From Oscillospiraceae bacterium (GTDB lineage Bacteria; Bacillota; Clostridia; Oscillospirales; Ruminococcaceae): a stretch of 7,721 nt of DNA. The position numbers were made by a program, and so were the translations under genes. The first letter of the stretch is position 1, and every line of letters begins with the position of its first letter. Of the stretch, positions 1 to 3,677 are shown one piece after another. The DNA is taken from the NCBI GenBank assembly GCA_028694405.1, contig JAQUTM010000110.1, positions 1-7,721 of the forward strand, read 5' to 3'. The notes under the pieces were generated by a model, which worked only from the letters and a program-made list of their open reading frames with translations, did not search any database and was not told where the DNA came from.

Positions 1-30
1 ATATTCCCTTATTTTTCTTCTATAGGATAT

Positions 31-59
31 ATATTACACAAATTTCAGTTTTTTTACAA
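31..59 (-). promoter_or_regulatory. Candidate sigma-A promoter leading out of the window
   Basis: On the minus strand a -35 box TTGTAA (54-59) and a -10 box TAATAT (31-36) are separated by exactly 17 bp. The start of transcription would fall near position 24, followed by an A/G-rich stretch. It probably drives a minus-strand gene beyond the left edge. The surrounding DNA is very AT-rich, so a chance match is possible. Confidence 0.4.
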
Positions 60-127
60 TGATATACAAAGCAAATTTATAGAGAAAGCTACTATCTATT
101 CAAAAAAAATTTTTGTACATATGTACT

Positions 128-158
128 AAAAAAGCAGACTGCATTATTTGCAGCCTGC
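128..158 (-). terminator. Intrinsic terminator of the 32-aa peptide unit
   Basis: Arms at 134-143 and 149-158 form a 10-bp stem with a 5-nt loop. In the minus-strand RNA all positions pair, one as a G-U wobble, and six U residues follow (128-133). On the plus strand the same site has an A-C mismatch, so the minus direction is favoured. It lies 17 bp past the stop codon of the small peptide gene, which supports that gene being a discrete transcript. Confidence 0.75.
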
Positions 159-175
159 CTTTTACTTTTTTAAAA

Positions 176-274
176 TTATGCCACACTTGCTATCACAGCA
201 CCTACGGTACCGCCAAACAACGTTAACAACATTGCAATTAACAATATAATGGCCATTATTTGTTTCTTTTTCAT
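176..274 (-). CDS. Small hydrophobic single-helix peptide, 32 aa, unknown function
   Basis: I do not recognise this peptide. It starts MKKKQIM, giving a positive N-terminus. Residues 8-20 are an almost unbroken run of Ile, Leu, Ala, Met and Val, followed by FGGTVGAVIAS, whose small Gly/Ala spacing suits helix packing. It would span the membrane once, with the lysines probably cytoplasmic. There is no room for a mature secreted part. It has its own promoter (338-366) and terminator (128-158), so the transcript would be about 200 nt. No strong Shine-Dalgarno lies directly before this ATG. The AGGAGG at 310-315 sits before a 5-codon ORF that stops 4 nt upstream, suggesting reinitiation. Possible roles are a type I toxin-like peptide, a small membrane regulator or a stress peptide; none can be chosen from sequence alone. 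Confidence 0.6.
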   Translation of the reverse strand: MKKKQIMAIILLIAMLLTLFGGTVGAVIASVA

Positions 275-278
275 GTTT

Positions 279-296
279 TTACTTGTATTTCCCCAT
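279..296 (-). CDS. Five-codon leader ORF (MGKYK) before the small peptide
   Basis: This ORF reads ATG GGG AAA TAC AAG TAA and ends 4 nt before the ATG of the 32-aa peptide. The only strong Shine-Dalgarno in the leader, AGGAGG at 310-315, lies 13 nt upstream of this ATG, which is longer than ideal. It may couple translation to the downstream ORF by reinitiation. It could also be chance, with the AGGAGG serving the larger ORF through RNA folding. Confidence that it is translated is low. Confidence 0.25.
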   Translation of the reverse strand: MGKYK

Positions 297-309
297 GGGT
301 AATACAGTA

Positions 310-315
310 CCTCCT
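310..315 (-). promoter_or_regulatory. AGGAGG ribosome binding site in the small-peptide leader
   Basis: This is a perfect Shine-Dalgarno on the minus strand. It is 13 nt from the ATG of the 5-codon ORF but 35 nt from the ATG of the 32-aa peptide. No ATG, GTG or TTG start in the peptide's frame lies between it and position 274, and the frame is closed by a TAG overlapping the site. The spacing is therefore unusual and raises the question of how the peptide is initiated. Confidence 0.5.
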
Positions 316-337
316 ACCGTTAAAGGATATTTTATCA

Positions 338-366
338 ATTATATCATCTTAACCTTTTGTACGCAA
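338..366 (-). promoter_or_regulatory. Strong extended -10 promoter of the small-peptide unit
   Basis: On the minus strand the -35 box is TTGCGT (361-366), the spacer is 17 bp, and the -10 box is a perfect TATAAT (338-343) preceded by TGA, an extended -10 element. The start of transcription is predicted near 331, about 15 nt before the AGGAGG. This is among the best-looking promoters in the window, so the small peptide is probably expressed independently of the acetyltransferase gene upstream. Confidence 0.65.
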
Positions 367-414
367 CTGTAAGCTATTTGCCGATTTCACTTTAAAGCCG
401 TAATAATCGCACCT

Positions 415-939
415 TTACACAGACGCTCTCGGTTGGTTTAATGCAGGGTTTAATCTTCCCATCCATATTTCGTCTACATATGCACCATTGCGGGCCACTG
501 CTTGGCAAAGCCGTCCCTCCTGCACAAATCCCACTTTTTCATAAAGCATAAGTGCCCGCGTATTGTCCGCATAAACGCCTAATTCTACACGGCGCAGCAT
601 AAGCCAGTTATCAGCCAAATCCAAAATATTTTGCATAAGCGCCAAACCCACACCGCAATGTTGATAGGAGGTAGCTACCATAATACCAAGACCGGCACAG
701 TGACGCTTACGAGGGTGAGCGTCTACGGTAAGGCCAACCATACCTATTACTTTTTGAGAAGCTGTCTCTACTGCAACCATCTGGTGCGTATTTGCGTCCA
801 TGTTTGCCAATCTCTTTTCAAAATCCGCTAATCGCATACTGGGCATACCTAATGTATTTTCAAACACTCCCGGCATTGTACGCAAAGCATATATATCCGC
901 AGCGTCACGCAACTGTACCGGTCTGATTATAAAGTCCAT
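415..939 (-). CDS. GNAT family N-acetyltransferase, YhhY/AaaT-like
   Basis: The 174-aa product is a cytoplasmic GNAT fold protein that would move an acetyl group from acetyl-CoA to an amine. Residues 3-20 (FIIRPVQLRDAADIYALR) are the usual first strand and helix. The acetyl-CoA motif A is Q93-H-C-G96-V-G98-L-A, and ADNTRALMLYEKVGF near 126-140 is the conserved C-terminal signature. From memory the whole sequence resembles E. coli YhhY (AaaT), an acetyltransferase of amino acids such as methionine and phenylalanine, including the FENTLGMP, DNWL and RNGAYVDE-type segments. The substrate here is inferred only. I chose the start at 939 because AAAGGAG lies 5 nt before it; an in-frame ATG at 960 would add seven residues (MIKKGEK) encoded by the ribosome binding site itself. 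No clear terminator follows. Confidence 0.85.
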   Translation of the reverse strand: MDFIIRPVQLRDAADIYALRTMPGVFENTLGMPSMRLADFEKRLANMDANTHQMVAVETASQKVIGMVGLTVDAHPRKRHCAGLGIMVATSYQHCGVGLALMQNILDLADNWLMLRRVELGVYADNTRALMLYEKVGFVQEGRLCQAVARNGAYVDEIWMGRLNPALNQPRASV

Positions 940-973
940 TTTTTCTCCTTTTTTTATCATGTATTATAAAGTT

Positions 974-1002
974 ACTGTAGCACAATATGCCATGCTGCAC
1001 AA
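974..1002 (-). promoter_or_regulatory. Candidate promoter of the GNAT gene
   Basis: On the minus strand TTGTGC (997-1002), 17 bp and TACAGT (974-979) match the sigma-A pattern moderately, with 4 of 6 in each box. A perfect TATAAT at 963-968 lies just downstream but lacks a good -35 partner. Either would start transcription a few tens of bases before the GNAT start codon and just after the ferredoxin terminator, where a promoter is expected. Confidence 0.35.
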
Positions 1003-1022
1003 GGGTTTTGCGCCTATAAAGC

Positions 1023-1059
1023 AAAAAAATAAGAGCCGTGCTTACAGACACAGCTCTTA
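1023..1059 (-). terminator. Intrinsic terminator after the ferredoxin gene
   Basis: Arms at 1030-1040 and 1049-1059 give an 11-bp stem in the minus-strand RNA, with one G-U pair, an 8-nt loop and seven U residues at 1023-1029. It begins 15 bp past the ferredoxin stop codon and separates that gene from the downstream acetyltransferase. Confidence 0.85.
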
Positions 1060-1074
1060 CAAAACTTTTACAAA

Positions 1075-1263
1075 TTACTCTTCAAAAATAGCGCTTACGG
1101 GACAGCCTTCCATCGCCTCTTGCGCCACCGCTATATTGCTTTCTTCAACGTCCTCCTCTATGGCTACTGCTTTTCCAATATCAGCCATTGTAAAGACATC
1201 GGGTGCTGTGCCTACACACAAACCGCATCCAATACAGGTCGCTTGGTCTACACAAAACTTCAT
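1075..1263 (-). CDS. Single-cluster [4Fe-4S] ferredoxin, 62 aa
   Basis: This is a small soluble electron carrier of the monocluster bacterial ferredoxin type. The cluster ligands are C10, C13 and C16 in CIGCGLC, plus C54 in the C-terminal GCPVSAI. Position 20 is Ala in GTAPDVF. Related monocluster ferredoxins, such as that of Thermotoga, have Cys there in a disulfide, so that disulfide is absent. C4 is an extra cysteine with no obvious role. The protein is very acidic in its second half, as usual for ferredoxins. The start is supported by GAGGT with 7-nt spacing. It lies 91 bp downstream of another iron-sulfur protein gene on the same strand, so the two may share electrons or a transcript. 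A weak promoter (TGGACA at 1330-1335, 17 bp, TATGAG at 1307-1312) could serve it separately. Confidence 0.92.
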   Translation of the reverse strand: MKFCVDQATCIGCGLCVGTAPDVFTMADIGKAVAIEEDVEESNIAVAQEAMEGCPVSAIFEE

Positions 1264-1295
1264 GTTACTACCTCTTTTCCTTCTTTTCAGAGCTT

Positions 1296-1327
1296 AAATG
1301 CCCTTTCTCATAAAGTATGGGGCATTT
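1296..1327. terminator. Hairpin between the two iron-sulfur genes
   Basis: Perfect 8-bp arms lie at 1296-1303 (AAATGCCC) and 1320-1327 (GGGCATTT) with a 16-nt loop. The long T run (1325-1330) is on the plus strand, where no gene ends; on the minus strand the tail is only UUUAAG. It lies 28 bp past the stop of the 238-aa protein. It could be a weak terminator, an RNA stability element or a partial stop between the two genes. Confidence 0.4.
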
Positions 1328-1354
1328 TTTGTCCAGTATACACATTTATTCTGC

Positions 1355-2071
1355 TTATTCATCTAAAATTTTGCCATCACAGCTTACAGTTATCACTTGC
1401 CATGGCAGCACTTTTCCGCTGTTTTGCAGCGCTGTAACAACGGCACGCTCAATTCCACCGCAGCAAGGCACCTCCATGCGTACCACCTTAACGCTGCGTA
1501 TGTTGTTTTGCTGTAAAATTGCTGTTAACTTTTCACTGTAATCGCCTTCGTCCAGCTTTGGACAGCCGATTAACGTAACGCGGTTTTTCATAAACTTAGT
1601 GTGAAAATCTCCATAAGCATAAGCGGTGCAATCAGCGGCAATCAGCAAGTTTGCCTGCTCAAAATAGGGGGCGTTTACCGGCACCAGCTTTATTTGTACA
1701 GGCCATTGCATAAGATTACTCTGCACAGCACCTACTGCCTCTACAGGCGCTGTAGCAGTATGGGTGTTGATGGCGCGTGCCGCACTACCCGGGCAGGCGT
1801 GGCTGGAGCATTTCCCCTTAGAGGCTTGGTCTTTTAAGCGTTGATTTTGCGCTACTGCCGCCTCGTCAAAAGCAGCCGCTTCACGCTCTTCAAAGCCGAT
1901 TGCCCCCTTTGGACATACTGGCAGGCAGTTACCCAAGCCGTCACAATAATCGTCGCGTATCAGCACAGCCTTTCCGTTTTGTATGGCAATGGCGTCCTCG
2001 TGACAGGCATGTGCGCAAAGCCCGCACCCATCGCATTTATCCGTATCAATCTTTACAATTTTGCGTATCAT
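1355..2071 (-). CDS. 4Fe-4S ferredoxin-type protein with a conserved Cys-rich C-terminal region, 238 aa
   Basis: Residues 9-60 form a dicluster ferredoxin-like module. The first motif is complete: C13, C16 and C19 with C23 and the later C53-P. The second reads Y-C43-DGLGN-C49-LPV-C53, so the position of the usual second cysteine (46) is Leu. C23, C43 and C49 remain for that site, which may hold a 3Fe-4S or unusual cluster, or none. A linker carries CSSHACPGS. The rest has WPVQIKLVPVNAPYF, ADCTAYAY, LIGCPKLD and VPCCGGIE, rich in cysteines. I recognise this layout from conserved anaerobe proteins annotated only as 4Fe-4S binding and sometimes found near Crp/Fnr regulators or hybrid cluster proteins; that neighbourhood is from memory. 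The biochemical role is unknown, perhaps redox sensing or electron transfer. GGAG with 8-nt spacing supports the start. Confidence 0.8.
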   Translation of the reverse strand: MIRKIVKIDTDKCDGCGLCAHACHEDAIAIQNGKAVLIRDDYCDGLGNCLPVCPKGAIGFEEREAAAFDEAAVAQNQRLKDQASKGKCSSHACPGSAARAINTHTATAPVEAVGAVQSNLMQWPVQIKLVPVNAPYFEQANLLIAADCTAYAYGDFHTKFMKNRVTLIGCPKLDEGDYSEKLTAILQQNNIRSVKVVRMEVPCCGGIERAVVTALQNSGKVLPWQVITVSCDGKILDE

Positions 2072-2119
2072 AAGTCTATCTCCTTTTAGTTGTATCTAAA
2101 TATAAAACAGCGTAAAATT

Positions 2120-2148
2120 TTTATAAAGCCTACACTTTACTTTGTCAG
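2120..2148 (-). promoter_or_regulatory. Sigma-A promoter of the 238-aa iron-sulfur protein
   Basis: On the minus strand the -35 box CTGACA (2143-2148, 5 of 6) and the -10 box TATAAA (2120-2125, 5 of 6) are separated by 17 bp. The predicted start near 2113 leaves a leader of about 40 nt before the GGAG site and ATG. Confidence 0.65.
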
Positions 2149-2173
2149 TATCCCATAAAAATGTTTTTTGTTC

Positions 2174-2189
2174 TGTTGTATTTGCAACA
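2174..2189. promoter_or_regulatory. Candidate CRP/FNR-family operator
   Basis: TGTTG-N6-CAACA is an inverted repeat with the same geometry as the CRP/FNR family consensus (TGTGA-N6-TCACA in E. coli CRP). Its centre at 2181.5 lies about 68 bp upstream of the predicted start for the iron-sulfur gene, close to class I activator positions. A 5-bp arm can arise by chance in AT-rich DNA, and no such regulator is encoded in the window. Confidence 0.35.
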
Positions 2190-2319
2190 TTTTAATAATT
2201 TATAATAAAAATATCTCCAAATATATATTTTATTATTTGCACTTTAAAGGAAGAAATTATCTTTATGGTATCGTTATATAGAAGGCTATATTTTTACCAC
2301 CCCCGCAAACCACAATTAA

Positions 2320-2348
2320 GTGACACAGACGCATAAATACGGTATACT
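2320..2348 (+). promoter_or_regulatory. Candidate distal promoter of the glycosylation genes (P1)
   Basis: GTGACA (2320-2325, 5 of 6), a 17-bp spacer and TATACT (2343-2348, 5 of 6) fit a sigma-A promoter. The start near 2355 would leave a leader of roughly 195 nt before the GT2 start codon, long enough for folded RNA control. Confidence 0.5.
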
Positions 2349-2440
2349 ATAATAGACAGTAATCAGCACAAGCCTACACGCTTACTTCTAATTTTATAGG
2401 CTGCGCCGTGATATAATCGGCTTTTACCAAACCGCCTTTA

Positions 2441-2469
2441 TTGAATAACCATATTCTTTTTGGTATACT
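2441..2469 (+). promoter_or_regulatory. Candidate proximal promoter of the glycosylation genes (P2)
   Basis: TTGAAT (2441-2446, 4 of 6), 17 bp and TATACT (2464-2469, 5 of 6) form a second promoter, with a start near 2476. The -10 region is flanked by an inverted repeat TTTGGT (2459-2464) and ACCAAA (2476-2481) that could be an operator or an RNA stem in the P1 transcript. Confidence 0.5.
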
Positions 2470-2503
2470 GATTAAACCAAATACCTGCATTCTATTTGTG
2501 GTT

Positions 2504-2522
2504 AAAGCCTTTTTAAGGTTTT
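2504..2522 (+). other. Leader hairpin upstream of the GT2 ribosome binding site
   Basis: Arms 2504-2511 and 2515-2522 pair over 8 bp, including one G-U pair, around a UUU loop. It is followed by an A-rich stretch rather than a U run, so it does not look like a finished terminator. It lies 17 nt before the ribosome binding site AGGAG, which itself sits in a small CAGG-AGA-CCTG stem (2538-2548). The structures may affect translation or mRNA stability. Confidence 0.3.
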
Positions 2523-2550
2523 ATAAAATACATACAACAGGAGACCTGCT

Positions 2551-3603
2551 ATGCAAAAAATACCTGTAATTATCCCCGCTCTTCGGCCGGATGAGCGCAC
2601 CATAGAAACCGTACGGCAGCTTTTGCAAGAGGGAATGAGCGATATTATTTTAATTGATGACGGCAGCGGTGAAGCTTATGCACCTGTGTTTACTGCTTTG
2701 CAGCAAAAGTACAGCTGTACGGTATTGCGTCACGCGGTAAATTTAGGAAAAGGACGAGCCCTTAAAACAGGCTTTAACTTTGCGCTTAACGCTTATCCCG
2801 ATATGCTGGGGGTTGTTACCGTAGACGCCGACGGGCAACACGCCGTTGCCGACATTGCAGCTTGCTGCAACCGGCTGCGTCAAACGCCAAATGCGTTGGT
2901 ACTTGGCAGCCGAGATTTTTCTGCAAAAAATGTACCTTTTAAAAGCCGTTGGGGCAACGTTATTACGCGCAATGTGTTTGCATTTTTATGTGGCGTACGC
3001 GTAAGTGACACACAGACAGGACTGCGTGCCATTCCCACCGATTATTTAAAAGTTTTAATGAACGTACCCGGCGAGCGCTTTGAGTATGAAATGAACATGC
3101 TGGTAGAACTGCCTCACAACAACGTACCGGTAGAGCAGGTGCCGATTCAAACTATTTATTTGGACGGAAACAGCTCTTCGCACTTTAACCCCCTGCGGGA
3201 CGCGTTACGAATTTACGCCATATTTGGAAAATTTTTAATTTCCAGTCTCTCTTCAAGCGTAGTAGACATTGCCGCCTTTACGGTGTTTGTTTGGGCATTT
3301 ACCCAAACCGCTTTGGCAGACACCGCAGGCATTTGGATTGCCACATTTGCGGCACGCGCCGTAAGCAGCATGTTTAACTTTTTGGTTAACAAAAACACTG
3401 TATTTAAAAGCGGTGCAACCAATAAAAGCGCTTTGATACGCTATTACATTTTATGTGCTGCCCAAGCCTGCATTTCGGCTTTACTGGTAGCCGGTGTATT
3501 TGCGGCTTTTGGCGCAAGCAAAACACTGATAAAAATATTTGTAGATGTACTGTTGTTCTTGGCAAGCTATCAAATTCAAAAGCGTTGGGTGTTTAAAAGG
3601 TAA
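2551..3603 (+). CDS. GT2 polyprenyl-phosphate glycosyltransferase fused to a GtrA domain
   Basis: The 350-aa protein has two parts. Residues 5-220 are a GT-A fold family 2 glycosyltransferase of the DPM1/bactoprenol-glucosyltransferase type, with VIIPAL at the first strand, DDGS at 36-39, NLGKGRALKTGF at 64-75, the metal and nucleotide-sugar motif D92-A-D94-GQH, and SDTQTGLRA in the acceptor region. Residues about 225-348 are a GtrA-like domain with four hydrophobic helices and the usual FNFLVNK and QKRWVF-type helix ends. Known relatives move a sugar from a nucleotide donor to undecaprenyl phosphate, while GtrA is proposed to help flip the product. The fusion would couple both steps at the inner membrane face. 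AGGAG with 8-nt spacing supports the start. It lies 74 bp before a GT-C-like membrane protein, its likely partner. The sugar cannot be told from sequence. Confidence 0.9.
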   Translation: MQKIPVIIPALRPDERTIETVRQLLQEGMSDIILIDDGSGEAYAPVFTALQQKYSCTVLRHAVNLGKGRALKTGFNFALNAYPDMLGVVTVDADGQHAVADIAACCNRLRQTPNALVLGSRDFSAKNVPFKSRWGNVITRNVFAFLCGVRVSDTQTGLRAIPTDYLKVLMNVPGERFEYEMNMLVELPHNNVPVEQVPIQTIYLDGNSSSHFNPLRDALRIYAIFGKFLISSLSSSVVDIAAFTVFVWAFTQTALADTAGIWIATFAARAVSSMFNFLVNKNTVFKSGATNKSALIRYYILCAAQACISALLVAGVFAAFGASKTLIKIFVDVLLFLASYQIQKRWVFKR

Positions 3604-3677
3604 TTTTACCAATTAAGTTTATAGCGTTACAGCACAGCAACACATTATAAATTACAGCAAGATGGGAATTACACAAC

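Larger units (their letters stand above)
2072..2550. other. Divergent intergenic region, 479 bp
   Basis: This AT-rich region separates the minus-strand iron-sulfur gene from the plus-strand glycosyltransferase gene. It holds one minus-strand promoter (2120-2148) with a CRP/FNR-like palindrome behind it (2174-2189), two plus-strand promoters (2320-2348 and 2441-2469), and hairpin-forming sequence in the plus-strand leader. No convincing gene is seen in it; two very short ORFs are discussed as rejected or doubtful. Positions 2190-2319 show only AT-rich sequence. Confidence 0.6.

Noticed and set aside
800..1297. Plus-strand ORF of 165 codons
   Set aside because: It lies antisense across the GNAT start, the ferredoxin terminator and the whole ferredoxin gene. 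Those minus-strand genes have clear family motifs and ribosome binding sites, while this frame has no recognisable domain.
1601..2089. Plus-strand ORFs of 78 and 82 codons
   Set aside because: Both are shadows of the 238-aa iron-sulfur protein on the minus strand, with erratic composition and no ribosome binding site.
2265..2336. Plus-strand ORF of 23 codons with AAGGAAG 11 nt upstream
   Set aside because: The Shine-Dalgarno-like site is plausible, but the peptide (MVSLYRR...) has no feature, no promoter was found just upstream, and the ORF overlaps the P1 -35 region. It is too weak to list as a gene.
3213..3422. Minus-strand ORF of 69 codons within the GtrA domain region
   Set aside because: It is an antisense shadow of the well-supported GT2-GtrA gene.
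3604..3677. Possible terminator or promoter between the two glycosylation genes
   Set aside because: I see no stem followed by a T run and no paired -35 and -10 boxes, so co-transcription is the simpler reading.
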